A stretch of DNA of 64,000 bases from Oceanibaculum nanhaiense. Its GTDB lineage: Bacteria > Pseudomonadota > Alphaproteobacteria > Oceanibaculales > Oceanibaculaceae. The translations under genes and the position numbers were made by a program. The notes under the pieces are model-generated. The model saw only the letters and a program-made list of their open reading frames with translations. It had not been told where the DNA came from and did not search any database. Positions 28,893-40,076 of the stretch are shown piece after piece. Location: NCBI RefSeq assembly GCF_002148795.1, contig NZ_MPOB01000004.1, forward strand, positions 372,001 through 436,000. Direction: 5' to 3'. Positions within the stretch are counted from its first letter, which is position 1. Each line of letters begins with the position of its first letter.

Positions 28893-30968
28893 ATGCCGAA
28901 ACTGATTGTCGACGGCATCGAAGTCGAGGTCCCTGCCGGGGCCACCGTCCTGCAGGCCTGCGAAGTGGCCGGCAAGGAAGTGCCGCGCTTCTGCTATCAC
29001 GAGCGCCTGTCCATCGCCGGCAATTGCCGCATGTGCCTGGTGGAGATGGAGAAGGCACCGAAGCCTATCGCTTCCTGCGCCTTTCCGGCCGCTGAAGGCA
29101 TGGTCATCAAGACCGACACGCCGCTGGTGGAAAAAGCCCGCAACGGCGTCATGGAATTCCTGCTGGCGAACCATCCGCTGGATTGCCCGATCTGCGACCA
29201 GGGCGGCGAATGCGACCTGCAGGACCAGGCGATGGCCTATGGCCTGGGCGACAGCCGTTATCATGAGAACAAGCGCGCGGTCACCGACAAGCATATGGGG
29301 CCGCTGATCAAGACGATCATGACGCGCTGCATCCATTGCACGCGCTGCATCCGCTTCGCCAGCGAAGTGGCCGGCGTCGATGATATGGGCGCGCTGTATC
29401 GCGGCGAGAGCATGCAGATCACGACCTATCTGGAAAAGGCGCTGGCTTCCGAGCTGTCGGCCAATGTCATCGATCTGTGCCCGGTCGGCGCGCTGACCTC
29501 GCGGCCCTACGCCTTCGTGGCGCGGCCGTGGGAACTGAAGAAGACCGAGACCGTCGATGTGATGGACGCCGTCGGCTCCGCCATCCGGGTGGACAGCCGC
29601 GGCTCCGAGGTTCTGCGCGTGCTGCCGCGCCTGAACGAGGACGTGAACGAAGAGTGGATTTCCGACAAGACGCGCTATGCCTGCGACGGGCTGAAGCGCC
29701 AGCGTCTGGACACGCCCTATGTCCGCGTGAACGGCAAGCTGCAGCCAGCCAGCTGGGATGAGGCGCTGCTTGCGGTCGCCGACAGGATGCGCGCGACACC
29801 GGCCGCGAAGCTGGCGGCGATTGCCGGCGATACAGTCGATGCCGAATCGATGTATGCGCTGAAGGGCATCATGACGGCGCTTGGGGCCGCCAGCCTCGAC
29901 TGCCGGCAGGACGGCACCAAGCTGACTGCCGGCCCGCGCGGCGGCTATATCTTCAATACGGGCATTGCCGGTATCGAGCAGGCCGACGCCATCCTTCTGA
30001 TCGGCACCAATCCGCGCACCGAGGCGCCGATCCTGAATGCACGCATCCGCAAGCGCTGGCTGGCGGGCGGGCTGAAGGTGGCTTCTATCGGCGCACCGGT
30101 GGATCTGACCTACAAGACCGAGTTCCTGGGCGACAGCCCGGCCATCCTGTCCCAGTTCGCCTCCGGCAAGCACGCCTTCGCCAAGGTGCTGAAGGCGGCC
30201 GAGCGGCCGATGATCGTGATCGGGCAGGGCGCGTTGACCCGTGCCGATGGCGCCGCGATCCTGGCAACCGCGCGGGAGATCGCCGAGAAGCTGAACATGG
30301 TCCGTGAGGACTGGAACGGCTTCAACGTACTGCATACGGCGGCGGCGCGCGTCGGCGGCCTCGATCTCGGCTTCGTGCCGGGCGGGGGCGGCAAGGATGT
30401 CGCGGGCATCCTCGCCGGTGCCGAAGCTGGCGACATCGAGACGGTCTATCTGCTGGCCGCCGACGAGATTGACAGCGACCGGCTGAAGAAAGCCTTCGTG
30501 ATCTATCAGGGCCATCATGGCGATCGCGGCGCACATGTCGCCGACGTGATCCTGCCGGGGGCGGCCTATACCGAGAAGGAAGGCCTCTACGTCAACACCG
30601 AGGGGCGGGTGCAGCTCGGCAAGATGGCGGCCTTCCCGCCGGGTGAGGCGCGCGAGGACTGGAAGATCCTGCGCGCCTTGTCGGAGCGACTGGGCAAGAC
30701 GCTGCCATACAATTCGCTGGTCGAGCTGCGCCAGAAGCTGGTGGCGGACCATCCGGCGTTCGCCCGGGTGGAGCATGCCGAGGCCGGCGCGTGGGGCGCG
30801 TTCGGCGAGGCCGGCAGCATCGAGGATGCGGCCATCGCCTATCCGATCCGGAATTTCTACATGACGGACCCGGTCAGCCGCGCCTCGGTGACGATGGCGA
30901 AATGCACCGAGGCCTTCGTGCTGAAGAATGCGGGCGACGAGCAGGGGATGACGGGGACCCATGGTTGA
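28893..30968 (+). CDS. nuoG: NADH-quinone oxidoreductase subunit G
   Basis: 691-aa Fe-S subunit carrying electrons from F to I. 2Fe-2S ligands Cys34, 45, 48 and 62; His/Cys cluster His94, Cys98, 101, 107; 4Fe-4S set [10 protein letters not shown] with downstream CPVGALTS. The C-terminal molybdopterin-oxidoreductase-like domain (from about 220) is present without need for the cofactor. The length is that of the alphaproteobacterial/mitochondrial 75-kDa type. RBS GGATAGGGGTAGGGG before ATG 28893. Overlaps nuoH by 8 bases. Confidence 0.97.
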   Translation: MPKLIVDGIEVEVPAGATVLQACEVAGKEVPRFCYHERLSIAGNCRMCLVEMEKAPKPIASCAFPAAEGMVIKTDTPLVEKARNGVMEFLLANHPLDCPICDQGGECDLQDQAMAYGLGDSRYHENKRAVTDKHMGPLIKTIMTRCIHCTRCIRFASEVAGVDDMGALYRGESMQITTYLEKALASELSANVIDLCPVGALTSRPYAFVARPWELKKTETVDVMDAVGSAIRVDSRGSEVLRVLPRLNEDVNEEWISDKTRYACDGLKRQRLDTPYVRVNGKLQPASWDEALLAVADRMRATPAAKLAAIAGDTVDAESMYALKGIMTALGAASLDCRQDGTKLTAGPRGGYIFNTGIAGIEQADAILLIGTNPRTEAPILNARIRKRWLAGGLKVASIGAPVDLTYKTEFLGDSPAILSQFASGKHAFAKVLKAAERPMIVIGQGALTRADGAAILATAREIAEKLNMVREDWNGFNVLHTAAARVGGLDLGFVPGGGGKDVAGILAGAEAGDIETVYLLAADEIDSDRLKKAFVIYQGHHGDRGAHVADVILPGAAYTEKEGLYVNTEGRVQLGKMAAFPPGEAREDWKILRALSERLGKTLPYNSLVELRQKLVADHPAFARVEHAEAGAWGAFGEAGSIEDAAIAYPIRNFYMTDPVSRASVTMAKCTEAFVLKNAGDEQGMTGTHG

Positions 30969-31971
30969 GTTCTGGGACGGCTATGTACTGCCGCTGATCA
31001 TCATTCTGGCCCAGATTCTGGCCATCGTGGTGCCGTTGCTGGTGGCGGTGGCCTATCTGACGCTGGCCGAGCGCAAGGTGATCGCCGGCATGCAGCTGCG
31101 CACCGGCCCGGCCAAGGTCGGTCCGTTCGGCCTGCTGCAGCCACTGGCCGACGGTCTGAAGCTGTTCGCCAAGGAGACGATCCTGCCGGCCGGCGCCAAC
31201 CGCGTCGTGTTCATCATGGCGCCGATGCTGACCTTCGTGCTGGCGATGGTGGCCTGGGCGGTGATCCCGGTGGGCGACGGGCTGGTGATCGCCGACATCA
31301 ATGTCGGCATCCTGTACCTGTTCGCGATTTCCTCGCTGGGCGTATACGGAATCATCATGGCGGGCTGGGCCTCGAACTCGAAATACCCGTTCCTGGGCGC
31401 GCTGCGCTCGGCGGCGCAGATGGTCTCCTACGAGGTGTCCATCGGCTTCGTCATCATCACGGTGCTGCTCTGCGTCGGGTCGCTGAACCTGTCGGACATC
31501 GTGCGTGCGCAGGAGACGGTGTGGTTCGCCATCCCGCTGCTGCCGATGTTCGTGATCTTCTTCGTGTCCGCGCTGGCGGAAACCAACCGCGCGCCGTTCG
31601 ACCTGCCGGAAGGCGAGTCGGAGCTGGTGGCCGGTTATTTCGTCGAATATTCGTCGATGAGCTTCGCGCTGTTCTTCCTCGGCGAATACGCGAACATGAT
31701 CCTGATGAGCGCGATGACCACCATCCTGTTCCTGGGGGGGTGGCTGCCGCCGTTTGATATCGCACCGTTCAACTGGGTGCCGGGGCCGATCTGGTTCGTA
31801 CTGAAGATCTGCGCGGTCCTGTTCGTGTTCCTGTGGGTGCGCGCGACATTCCCGCGCTACCGCTACGACCAGCTGATGCGTCTGGGCTGGAAGGTGTTCC
31901 TGCCGCTGTCGCTGCTTTGGGTGGTGCTGACGGCGGGCGTGCTGGTGGCTTTCGACTGGCTGCCGAAGTGA
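30961..31971 (+). CDS. nuoH: NADH-quinone oxidoreductase subunit H
   Basis: 336-aa membrane subunit (about eight helices) linking the quinone site to the pump modules. Conserved segments [27 protein letters not shown] and [20 protein letters not shown] (the acidic loop of the E-channel) are intact. Its start lies inside the nuoG end. A 123-base gap follows before nuoI. Confidence 0.97.
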   Translation: MVEFWDGYVLPLIIILAQILAIVVPLLVAVAYLTLAERKVIAGMQLRTGPAKVGPFGLLQPLADGLKLFAKETILPAGANRVVFIMAPMLTFVLAMVAWAVIPVGDGLVIADINVGILYLFAISSLGVYGIIMAGWASNSKYPFLGALRSAAQMVSYEVSIGFVIITVLLCVGSLNLSDIVRAQETVWFAIPLLPMFVIFFVSALAETNRAPFDLPEGESELVAGYFVEYSSMSFALFFLGEYANMILMSAMTTILFLGGWLPPFDIAPFNWVPGPIWFVLKICAVLFVFLWVRATFPRYRYDQLMRLGWKVFLPLSLLWVVLTAGVLVAFDWLPK

Positions 31972-32094
31972 GGCTTGTCATCCGGCGGGCGGCGACTATG
32001 GTAGGCGCCGCCGGACCGGAGGGTGATTTGGGGTTCGATGTGCCGGCCCGGCAAAGGGCCGGCCGCCACGGAAGGGATTTGAGGGACGGACTGC
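31972..32094 (+). other. Gap between nuoH and nuoI with hairpin
   Basis: GCCGGCCC/GGGCCGGC hairpin (32042-32049 with 32056-32063), no T run. A 14-codon frame 32038-32082 with GGGG upstream covers the hairpin; I cannot say whether it is translated. One of only two notable gaps in the operon. Confidence 0.4.
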
Positions 32095-32583
32095 ATGGCG
32101 TTCATTGATCGAAATGCCCGCGCGCTGCTCCTGACGGAGCTGGTCTCCGGGATGGCCTTGACCTTGAAGTATTTCTTCAAGCCGAAGGTGACGCTGAACT
32201 ACCCCTACGAGAAGGGGCCGATCAGCCCGCGCTTCCGGGGCGAGCATGCGCTGCGCCGTTATCCGAACGGCGAGGAACGCTGCATCGCGTGCAAGCTGTG
32301 CGAGGCGATCTGTCCGGCGCAGGCCATCACCATCGAGGCGGAACCGCGCGAGGATGGCAGCCGGCGCACCACGCGCTACGACATCGATATGACGAAGTGC
32401 ATCTATTGCGGCTTCTGTCAGGAAGCCTGTCCGGTGGATGCCATTGTCGAGGGACCGAATTTCGAGTTCGCGACCGAGACCCGCGAGGAGCTGTTCTACA
32501 ACAAGGACAAGCTGATCGCGAATGGCGACCGCTGGGAAGCGGAGATTGCGGCGAATCTTGCCGTTGACGCGCCTTACCGCTGA
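32095..32583 (+). CDS. nuoI: NADH-quinone oxidoreductase subunit I
   Basis: 162-aa ferredoxin-like subunit with clusters N6a and N6b. Two CxxCxxCxxxCP motifs: Cys63, 66, 69, 73 and Cys102, 105, 108, 112. The N-terminal amphipathic helix (about 10-28) anchors it at the membrane. RBS GAGGGA upstream of ATG 32095. Confidence 0.98.
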   Translation: MAFIDRNARALLLTELVSGMALTLKYFFKPKVTLNYPYEKGPISPRFRGEHALRRYPNGEERCIACKLCEAICPAQAITIEAEPREDGSRRTTRYDIDMTKCIYCGFCQEACPVDAIVEGPNFEFATETREELFYNKDKLIANGDRWEAEIAANLAVDAPYR

Positions 32584-32612
32584 AGGCTCGGCCGGCGGGG
32601 GTACAGGCGGGG

Positions 32613-32681
32613 ATGCAAGGTTTTATTAGGGGAGGGGCGGTCATGGTCGGCCGCATCCAGGGGCACCAATCGAGGGCTTGA
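32613..32681 (+). CDS. Possible leader ORF coupled to nuoJ, 22 codons
   Basis: Between nuoI and nuoJ. ATG 32613 follows AGGCGGGG; an internal in-frame ATG at 32643 has a stronger site (AGGGGAGGGG, 32627-32637). Its TGA (32679-32681) shares one base with the nuoJ ATG, as for the other coupled nuo genes. The peptide is basic with no known match. Could be a real coupling peptide or chance. Confidence 0.3.
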   Translation: MQGFIRGGAVMVGRIQGHQSRA

Positions 32682-33295
32682 TGATTATCCAGGCACTAGT
32701 CTTCTATCTGTTCGCGGGGATCACCGTGGCGTCGGCCGTCATGGTCATCGCCTCGCGCAATCCCGTGCACTCCGTGCTCTATCTCATCCTGGCCTTCTTC
32801 AACGCTGCCGGGCTGTTCGTGCTGATCGGGGCGGAATTCCTGGCGATGATCCTGGTCGTCGTCTATGTCGGCGCGGTCGCGGTGCTGTTCCTGTTCGTGG
32901 TCATGATGCTGGACATCAACTTCGTGCGGATGCGCGAGGGCTTCCTGCAATACTTGCCGATTGGCGGGCTGATCGGAATTATCCTGCTGATCGAGCTGGG
33001 GCTGGTCTTCGGGACCTGGATTCTGGCGCCGGAGATGGCGCAGATGTCGGCGTTGCCGACGCCGGCCATGGCCGATGTCAGCAATACCGAGGCCATCGGC
33101 CGGGTCATGTACACGAAGTATGTCTATCTGTTCCAGGCCTCGGGGCTGGTGCTGCTGGTCGCGATGATCGGTGCCATCGTGCTGACGATGCGCCAGCGCG
33201 AGGGCGTGCGTAAGCAGTCCATCGCCGTGCAGAATGCGCGCCGCCCCGAAGATGTGGTGGCGACCGTCAAGGTGCCGACCGGCGGGGGAGTGTAA
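32681..33295 (+). CDS. nuoJ: NADH-quinone oxidoreductase subunit J
   Basis: 204-aa membrane subunit with five helices; [18 protein letters not shown] is the conserved helix with the pi-bulge. ATG 32681 has CGAGGG about 4 bases upstream; an adjacent TTG at 32678 is too close to it. Six bases separate it from nuoK. Confidence 0.95.
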   Translation: MIIQALVFYLFAGITVASAVMVIASRNPVHSVLYLILAFFNAAGLFVLIGAEFLAMILVVVYVGAVAVLFLFVVMMLDINFVRMREGFLQYLPIGGLIGIILLIELGLVFGTWILAPEMAQMSALPTPAMADVSNTEAIGRVMYTKYVYLFQASGLVLLVAMIGAIVLTMRQREGVRKQSIAVQNARRPEDVVATVKVPTGGGV

Positions 33296-33300
33296 GCATC

Positions 33301-33609
33301 ATGGAAATCGGCCTGTCCCATTACCTCACACTGGCGGCGATCCTGTTCACGCTGGGCATTTTCGGCATTTTCGTGAACCGGAAGAACGTCATCATCATCC
33401 TGATGTCGATCGAACTGATGCTGCTGGCGGTGAACATCAACCTGGTCGCCTTCTCCAGCTTCATGGGCGACCTGGTCGGCCAGATATTCGCCATGCTGGT
33501 GCTGACGGTGGCGGCAGCGGAAGCGGCCATCGGCCTTGCCATCCTGGTCGTGTTCTTCCGCAACCGCGGCTCGATCGAAGTCGAAGACGTCAACATGATG
33601 AAGGGCTGA
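33301..33609 (+). CDS. nuoK: NADH-quinone oxidoreductase subunit K
   Basis: 102-aa three-helix MrpC-like subunit. Conserved Glu in [15 protein letters not shown] and in [12 protein letters not shown], the proton-path carboxylates. Length typical. Confidence 0.97.
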   Translation: MEIGLSHYLTLAAILFTLGIFGIFVNRKNVIIILMSIELMLLAVNINLVAFSSFMGDLVGQIFAMLVLTVAAAEAAIGLAILVVFFRNRGSIEVEDVNMMKG

Positions 33610-33615
33610 TCCAGG

Positions 33616-35547
33616 ATGTTTGCCGCAATCGTCTTTCTGCCCCTCCTGGGCGCCATCATCGCGGGCTTCTTCGGCCGGGTCATCGGCGACCGCGCGGCGC
33701 AGCTCGTCACCTGCGCGCTGATGCTGGTATCGATGGCGCTGTCCATCCTCGTGTTCATCGACGTGGCGCTGGGTGGCAACCCGCGCACGGTGGAGTTGTT
33801 CACCTGGTTCCAGTCGGGCGCGCTGGATGTCAGCTGGGCGCTGCGCGTCGATACGCTGACTGCGGTCATGCTGATCGTCGTCACCGTGGTGTCGTCGATG
33901 GTGCATGTCTATTCGGTCGGCTACATGTCGCACGATCATTCAATCCCGCGCTTCATGGCCTATCTGTCGCTGTTCACCTTCTTCATGCTGATGCTGGTGA
34001 CGGCCGATAATCTGGTGCAGATGTTCTTCGGCTGGGAGGGCGTGGGCCTTGCCTCCTATCTGCTGATCGGCTTCTGGTACCACAAGGATTCCGCCAACGA
34101 CGCCTCGATCAAGGCGTTCCTGGTGAACCGCGTCGGCGATTTCGGCTTCATGCTGGGCATCTTCGGCTGCTTCCTTCTGTTTGATACGGTGGCCTTCGAC
34201 GAGTTGTTCCAGGCCGCGCCCGGCGCCGTCGGCCAGAAGATCGACTTCCTGGGCATGCAGCTCGACGCGCTGACCACGATCTGCCTGCTGCTGTTCGTGG
34301 GCGCCATGGGCAAGTCGGCGCAGTTCATCCTGCACACCTGGCTGCCGGACGCGATGGAAGGCCCAACGCCGGTCTCCGCGCTGATCCATGCCGCGACGAT
34401 GGTGACCGCCGGCGTGTTCATGGTCTCGCGCCTGTCGCCGCTGTTCGAATATGCGCCAGCGGCACTGGAGGTGGTGACCTTCCTCGGCGCGATCACGGCG
34501 ATCTTCGCGGCGACCGTCGGCCTGACGCAGACCGACATCAAGCGGGTCATCGCCTACTCGACCTGCTCGCAGCTGGGCTACATGTTCTTCGCCATCGGCG
34601 TGTCGGCCTATTCGGCGGCGATCTTCCACCTGATGACGCATGCTTTCTTCAAGGCGCTGCTGTTCCTGGGCGCCGGCTCGGTCATCCATGCAATGTCCAA
34701 CGAGCAGGACATGCGCAAGATGGGCGGTATCTGGAAGCTGATCCCGCTGACCTACGGGCTGATGTGGATCGGCTCGCTGGCGCTTGCCGGCGTGCCCTTC
34801 TTCGCGGGCTTCTATTCCAAGGACATGATCCTGGAATCGGCCTTCGCCAGCGGCACGCAGGTCGGACATTTCGCCTTCTGGCTCGGCATTATCGCGGCGG
34901 TGCTGACCGCGTTCTATTCTTGGCGCCTGCTGCTGCTGACCTTCCACGGCAAGCCGCGCGCCGACCATCACACGATGGAGCATGTGCACGAATCGCCGAA
35001 GGTCATGACGATCCCGCTGATCGTGCTGGCCATCGGCGCCATCTTCGCCGGCTATGTCGGTTACGAATCCTTCGTCGGTGATGGCCGCGAGGCGTTCTGG
35101 GGTGCATCCATCTTCGTGCTGGAGGGCCGCGACGTCATCGAGGCGGCGCACCATGTGCCGCTGTGGGTGAAGCTGCTGCCCATCCTGGCCGGCGTGGTCG
35201 GCATCGGCGGTGCCTATTACGTCTACATGCTGCGCCCGGGCACGGCGGAAGCGGTGGCTACCCAGTGGCGCCCGCTGTACCTGTTCCTGCTGAACAAATG
35301 GTACATCGACGAGTTGTACGATTTCCTGTTCGTGCACCCGACGCGCTGGATCGGCCGCGTGCTGTGGAAGCAGGGCGACGGCAGGATCATCGACGGCTTC
35401 GGCCCTGACGGCATCGCGATGACCACGCGGCTGCTGGCACAGCGCACGGCGCTGCTGCAGTCGGGATATCTCTATCACTATGCATTCGCCATGCTGATCG
35501 GCGTGGTGGTGCTGGTGACCTGGTACGTGTTCTCTCGGATGGCCTGA
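33616..35547 (+). CDS. nuoL: NADH-quinone oxidoreductase subunit L
   Basis: 643-aa antiporter-like proton pump, about 16 helices, with the long lateral helix at the C-terminus. Proton-path marks: Glu in [16 protein letters not shown], Lys in [20 protein letters not shown], His/Lys in [15 protein letters not shown]. Six bases after nuoK. Normal length for the class. Confidence 0.98.
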   Translation: MFAAIVFLPLLGAIIAGFFGRVIGDRAAQLVTCALMLVSMALSILVFIDVALGGNPRTVELFTWFQSGALDVSWALRVDTLTAVMLIVVTVVSSMVHVYSVGYMSHDHSIPRFMAYLSLFTFFMLMLVTADNLVQMFFGWEGVGLASYLLIGFWYHKDSANDASIKAFLVNRVGDFGFMLGIFGCFLLFDTVAFDELFQAAPGAVGQKIDFLGMQLDALTTICLLLFVGAMGKSAQFILHTWLPDAMEGPTPVSALIHAATMVTAGVFMVSRLSPLFEYAPAALEVVTFLGAITAIFAATVGLTQTDIKRVIAYSTCSQLGYMFFAIGVSAYSAAIFHLMTHAFFKALLFLGAGSVIHAMSNEQDMRKMGGIWKLIPLTYGLMWIGSLALAGVPFFAGFYSKDMILESAFASGTQVGHFAFWLGIIAAVLTAFYSWRLLLLTFHGKPRADHHTMEHVHESPKVMTIPLIVLAIGAIFAGYVGYESFVGDGREAFWGASIFVLEGRDVIEAAHHVPLWVKLLPILAGVVGIGGAYYVYMLRPGTAEAVATQWRPLYLFLLNKWYIDELYDFLFVHPTRWIGRVLWKQGDGRIIDGFGPDGIAMTTRLLAQRTALLQSGYLYHYAFAMLIGVVVLVTWYVFSRMA

Positions 35548-35550
35548 CCC

Positions 35551-37068
35551 ATGACCAGTAGCTGGCCCTTGCTCTCACTCGTCACCTTCCTGCCGCTGGT
35601 GGGCGCCCTGTTCATCCTGGCGACCCGCGGCGAGGCCGAGGTGGTGGCCCGCAACGCCCGGAACATGGCGTTGTGGACATCGCTCATCACCTTTGCCCTG
35701 TCGCTGATGATCTGGGTGCAGTTCGACAGCGCGACCGCGGATTTCCAGCTGGTCGAGAAGGTCGCCTGGATGCCGGAATTCGGCATCGGCTACCATATGG
35801 GCGTCGATGGTATCTCGATGTTCTTCGTGCTGCTGTCCACTCTGCTGACGCCGATCTGCATCCTGGCGAGCTGGGAGTCGGTCAAGACCCGCGTGAAGGA
35901 GTACATGATCGCCTTCCTCGTCCTCGAGACGATGATGGTCGGCATGTTCTGCGCGCTGGATCTGGTGCTGTTCTACATCTTCTTCGAGGCGGTGCTGATC
36001 CCGATGTTCCTCATCATCGGGGTGTGGGGCGGGGCGCGCCGTGTCTATGCCGCCTTCAAGTTCTTCCTCTACACGCTGCTCGGCTCGGTGCTGATGCTGC
36101 TGGCCATCCTGGCGATGTATTTCGATGCCGGCACGACCGACATCCCGACGCTGATGGCGCACGGCTTTCCGTCCAGCATGCAATACTGGCTGTGGCTGGC
36201 CTTCTTCGCCTCCTTCGCGGTGAAGGTGCCGATGTGGCCGGTGCACACCTGGCTGCCGGACGCCCATGTCGAGGCGCCGACGGCGGGGTCCGTCATCCTG
36301 GCGGGCGTGCTCCTGAAGATGGGCGGTTACGGTTTCATCCGCTTCAGCCTGCCGATGATGCCTGAGGCGAGCGAGTATTTCGCGCCGCTGGTTTTCACGC
36401 TGTCCATCGTCGCCGTCATCTACACCTCGCTGGTGGCGCTGGCGCAGGAGGACATGAAGAAGCTGATCGCCTATTCCTCGATCGCCCATATGGGCTTCGT
36501 GACGATCGGCATCTTCACCGCCACCATGCAGGGGCTGCAGGGGGCGATCTTCCAGATGCTGAGCCACGGCATTGTCTCCGGAGCGCTGTTCCTGTGCGTA
36601 GGCGTGGTCTATGACCGGCTGCACACGCGCGAGATCGCGCGCTATGGCGGCCTCGTTCACAACATGCCGCGCTATGCGCTGGTGTTCATGGTGTTCATGC
36701 TGGCCTCGGTCGGCCTGCCGGGCACCAGCGGCTTCGTCGGCGAGTTCCTGGTGCTGACCGGCGCCTTCATGACCAACAGCTGGATCGCCTTTCTGGCGGC
36801 CACCGGCGTGGTGCTGGGCGCGGCCTACATGCTCTACCTCTACCGGCGCGTCGTGTTCGGTGTGCTGGACAAGGACGATGTGAAGGCGATGCTGGACCTG
36901 AACTGGCGCGAGAAGGCGCTGTTCGCGCCGCTGATCGTGCTGGTGCTGTGGATGGGCATCTATCCCTCGACCTTCCTGGACGTGATGGCGGTGTCGGTCG
37001 AGAATCTGATCCAGAATTACGAGACGGCGCTGGCTGCCGGCCAAGCGACGTCCGTGGCGGTACGGTAA
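35551..37068 (+). CDS. nuoM: NADH-quinone oxidoreductase subunit M
   Basis: 505-aa antiporter-like proton pump of 14 helices. Key residues in [15 protein letters not shown] (Glu), [18 protein letters not shown] (Lys) and [15 protein letters not shown]. Three bases after nuoL. Confidence 0.98.
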   Translation: MTSSWPLLSLVTFLPLVGALFILATRGEAEVVARNARNMALWTSLITFALSLMIWVQFDSATADFQLVEKVAWMPEFGIGYHMGVDGISMFFVLLSTLLTPICILASWESVKTRVKEYMIAFLVLETMMVGMFCALDLVLFYIFFEAVLIPMFLIIGVWGGARRVYAAFKFFLYTLLGSVLMLLAILAMYFDAGTTDIPTLMAHGFPSSMQYWLWLAFFASFAVKVPMWPVHTWLPDAHVEAPTAGSVILAGVLLKMGGYGFIRFSLPMMPEASEYFAPLVFTLSIVAVIYTSLVALAQEDMKKLIAYSSIAHMGFVTIGIFTATMQGLQGAIFQMLSHGIVSGALFLCVGVVYDRLHTREIARYGGLVHNMPRYALVFMVFMLASVGLPGTSGFVGEFLVLTGAFMTNSWIAFLAATGVVLGAAYMLYLYRRVVFGVLDKDDVKAMLDLNWREKALFAPLIVLVLWMGIYPSTFLDVMAVSVENLIQNYETALAAGQATSVAVR

Positions 37069-37086
37069 GGGACGGGGCGAACGGAC

Positions 37087-38550
37087 ATGCAAGACACAAC
37101 CCTTGTGCTCGGAACCCTCGTGCTCGGACCGGCGATCCCGGAAATCTTCCTGGCCTGCGCCGGCATGGTGCTGTTGCTGCTGGGCGTGTTCCAGGGCAAC
37201 CGGTCGCTGCGCAGCCTGTCCTGGCTGACCGTGGGCAGCTTCGCCGTCACCGCGGTGTTGCTGTACATCTTCGCCGGCTGGGGCAGCAAGACCATCGCCT
37301 TCGAGGGCATGTTCGTTGCGGATTCCTTCGCGCTGTTCGCCAAGCTGTTCATCCTGCTGGGTTCGGCGGTCGCGGTCATCCTGTCGATGGATTATCTGGA
37401 GCGCGAGAACGCGGCGCGCTTCGAATATCCGGTGGTGATCCTGTTCGCCACGGTCGGCATGATGATGATGGTTTCGGCGAACAATCTGATGTCGCTCTAT
37501 GTCGGCCTCGAGCTGCAGAGCCTCTCGCTCTATATCGCGGCTGCCTTCCGGCGCGATTCGCTGCGCTCCACCGAGGCCGGCCTGAAATATTTCGTCCTCG
37601 GCGCACTGTCCTCCGGCATGCTGCTCTATGGCAGCTCGATGATCTACGGCTTCACCGGCAGCACCGATTTCGCGGTTCTAGCGCAGTCGCTGGGCAGCGA
37701 GCCCTCGGTCGGCCTCATCGTCGGCATCGTGTTCCTGTCGGCTGGCCTTGCCTTCAAGGTCTCCGCCGTGCCGTTCCACATGTGGACGCCGGACGTCTAT
37801 GAGGGCGCGCCCACACCGGTGACGGCGCTGTTCGCCTCGGCGCCGAAATTCGCCGCCATCGCGCTGTTCTGCCGGGTGATGGTGGAACCGTTCGGCGAGA
37901 TCGCCAATCAGTGGCAGCAGATCATCATCCTGATCTCGGTCGGCTCCATGGTGCTGGGCGCGCTGGCCGCGATCATGCAGACCAACATCAAGCGGCTGAT
38001 GGCCTACAGCTCCATCGGCCATATGGGCTATGCGCTGGTCGGCCTGGCGGCTGGCAGCGAGATCGGCGTGCGCGGCGTGCTGATCTACATGGCGATCTAT
38101 CTGGTGATGAATGTCGGCACCTTCGCCGTCATCCTGTGCATGCGCCAGCAAGGCCGGCTGGTCGAGAACATCTCGGACCTGGCGGGCCTGTCCCGAACCC
38201 ATCCGATGATGGCGGTGGCACTGACCATCTTCATGTTCTCCATGGCCGGCATTCCGCCGCTGGCCGGCTTCTTCGGCAAGCTGTACGTGTTCCTGGCGGC
38301 CATCGAGGCCGGCCTGTACATCCTCGCCGTGATCGGCGTGGTCAGCAGCGTGATCGGTGCCTTCTACTATCTGCGCATCGTCAAGGTGATGTATTTCGAT
38401 GAGCCGGTGGAGGAGCTGGACAGCCCGGTTCGCCGCGAACTCGGTACCGTGATCACGGTCAGCGGTCTGTTTACCCTGCTGTTCTTCCTGTGGCCGGCGC
38501 CGATTCTGAACGGGGCCGCGCAGGCGGCGGCAGCGCTCTTCCCGGGATGA
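37087..38550 (+). CDS. nuoN: NADH-quinone oxidoreductase subunit N
   Basis: 487-aa antiporter-like pump. [17 protein letters not shown] carries the Glu, [20 protein letters not shown] the Lys, and [15 protein letters not shown] the second motif. Ends the nuo set and overlaps birA by ATGA, so birA is expected to be coupled to complex I expression. Confidence 0.98.
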   Translation: MQDTTLVLGTLVLGPAIPEIFLACAGMVLLLLGVFQGNRSLRSLSWLTVGSFAVTAVLLYIFAGWGSKTIAFEGMFVADSFALFAKLFILLGSAVAVILSMDYLERENAARFEYPVVILFATVGMMMMVSANNLMSLYVGLELQSLSLYIAAAFRRDSLRSTEAGLKYFVLGALSSGMLLYGSSMIYGFTGSTDFAVLAQSLGSEPSVGLIVGIVFLSAGLAFKVSAVPFHMWTPDVYEGAPTPVTALFASAPKFAAIALFCRVMVEPFGEIANQWQQIIILISVGSMVLGALAAIMQTNIKRLMAYSSIGHMGYALVGLAAGSEIGVRGVLIYMAIYLVMNVGTFAVILCMRQQGRLVENISDLAGLSRTHPMMAVALTIFMFSMAGIPPLAGFFGKLYVFLAAIEAGLYILAVIGVVSSVIGAFYYLRIVKVMYFDEPVEELDSPVRRELGTVITVSGLFTLLFFLWPAPILNGAAQAAAALFPG

Positions 38551-39290
38551 GAGCAGCCGCCCCGCGTTTCGAGGTCGTCGCCCTCGGCAGCGTCGGCAGC
38601 ACCAATGACGAGGCCCACCTTCTTGCCCGCCAGGGCGCGGCCGACCGCACGGCGGTAACGGCTGTCGAACAGCTGGGGGGCAAGGGCCGCCGGGGCCGCG
38701 CCTGGGCCTCGCCGCCGGGCAATCTCTACCTTTCGGCTATTTTGCGGCCATCCTGCCCGGTGGGGCAGGCGGCCCAGCTTTCCTTTGTTGCGTCTCTGGC
38801 GATGCGCGATGCGGTGCGCCGGTTTCTGCCGGACAGTGCCGCGGTCGCGGTGAAATGGCCGAACGACGTGCTGGTCGAGGGGGGCAAGATTTCCGGCATC
38901 CTGCTGGAAACCGGGCCGATCAATGACGGCGATGTCGAGTATGTGATTCTCGGCATGGGCATCAACCTGGCGCACCATCCGGACAATGCGGAGCGCCCGG
39001 CGACCAGCCTGGCCGCCCTGAATGCAGATCCGGGCGTGGCGGCGGCGCGAGACGCCCTGCTGGAGGCGCTGGGCCGCTGGGACAGCCTGTGGCGGGCGCG
39101 GGGGTTCACGCCGATCCGCGAGGCCTGGCTCAGCGATGCCATCGGGCTTGGCGCGCCGATCCAGGTGCGGCTACCGGACAGTACTCTTGATGGTGTGTTC
39201 GCCGATCTCGACATGGATGGGGCGCTGTTGCTGGAACAGCCGGACGGGCTGCGGCGGATTACCGCCGGCGACGTTTTTCTGGCGCGTTAG
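38547..39290 (+). CDS. birA: Biotin--[acetyl-CoA-carboxylase] ligase
   Basis: 247-aa enzyme attaching biotin to the carrier protein of acetyl-CoA carboxylase via biotinyl-AMP. Motifs [27 protein letters not shown] (biotin/ATP loop, written GKGRRGR here), [19 protein letters not shown] and the C-terminal SH3-like domain. No N-terminal helix-turn-helix, so it is a pure ligase, not a repressor. ATG 38547 overlaps the nuoN stop. Longer frame to 38490 is inside nuoN. Confidence 0.96.
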   Translation: MRAAAPRFEVVALGSVGSTNDEAHLLARQGAADRTAVTAVEQLGGKGRRGRAWASPPGNLYLSAILRPSCPVGQAAQLSFVASLAMRDAVRRFLPDSAAVAVKWPNDVLVEGGKISGILLETGPINDGDVEYVILGMGINLAHHPDNAERPATSLAALNADPGVAAARDALLEALGRWDSLWRARGFTPIREAWLSDAIGLGAPIQVRLPDSTLDGVFADLDMDGALLLEQPDGLRRITAGDVFLAR

Positions 39291-39302
39291 GAGGAGATGA
39301 AC

Positions 39303-40076
39303 ATGCTGCTGGCAATCAACTCCAACAACACCAATGTGAAGTTCGCGCTCTATGATGGCGACCGGGAGGTCGGCTCCTGGCGCATCGGCACCGATACAAA
39401 GCGCACAGCCGACGAATATGCGATCTGGCTGATCCAGCTGATGGCGCTGAAAGGCAAGCAGCCTTCCGATGTGACGGAATGCCTCATCGCCTCGGTCGTG
39501 CCGGATACGCTCTACAATCTGCGTCAGCTCTGCCGCACCTATTTCGGCCATGATGCGCTGGTCTATGGCGAGGCCCCGGTGAAGAAGGGGACGGTCGCCA
39601 AGGTGGACAGCCCGGAAGAAGTTGGTGCCGACCGGCTGGTCAATACGGTCGCGGCGCACCATTTCTACGGTGGCCCTGCCATCGTGGTCGATTTCGGGAC
39701 TGCCACGACCTTCGATGTGGTCGATGCCGATGGGAATTATTGCGGCGGGGTCATCGCGCCGGGCATCAACCTCTCCATCGAGGCGCTGCGCATGGCCGCC
39801 GCCCTGTTGCCGCGCGTCGCTGTGCGGCGTCCGGACAAGGTGATCGGCTCCAACACGGTCGGTTGCTTCGAATCCGGTATCTTCTGGGGGTATATCTCGC
39901 TGATCGAGGGGCTGGTGGCGCGAATCCGCAACGAGTTCGGCCAGCCGATGAAGGTGATCGCGACCGGCGGACTGGTGCCGGTCTTCGCCGATGCGACCGA
40001 CATATTCGATATTCTCGACCAGGACCTGACGATGAAGGGCATGGTTATCGTAAACCGCTTGAACAGACAGGCATGA
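39303..40076 (+). CDS. coaX: Type III pantothenate kinase, variant first motif
   Basis: 257-aa acetate/sugar-kinase-fold enzyme phosphorylating pantothenate in the first step of CoA synthesis. GADRLVNTVAA (catalytic Asp) and IVVDFGTATTFDVV are intact, as is APGINLSIEAL. The N-terminal phosphate motif, normally DxGNT, reads NSNNT, with Asn replacing both Asp and Gly. ATG 39303 is preferred over ATG 39297: AGGAGGAG at 39289-39296 touches the latter but is six bases from the former, and the family starts MLLAI. Lies between birA and rnj; overlaps rnj by ATGA. Confidence 0.9.
   Translation: MLLAINSNNTNVKFALYDGDREVGSWRIGTDTKRTADEYAIWLIQLMALKGKQPSDVTECLIASVVPDTLYNLRQLCRTYFGHDALVYGEAPVKKGTVAKVDSPEEVGADRLVNTVAAHHFYGGPAIVVDFGTATTFDVVDADGNYCGGVIAPGINLSIEALRMAAALLPRVAVRRPDKVIGSNTVGCFESGIFWGYISLIEGLVARIRNEFGQPMKVIATGGLVPVFADATDIFDILDQDLTMKGMVIVNRLNRQA

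Noticed and set aside
33940-38202. Long minus-strand frames across nuoL, nuoM and nuoN
   Set aside because: Shadows of GC-rich membrane-protein genes; His/Asp-rich translated text is typical of antisense reading.
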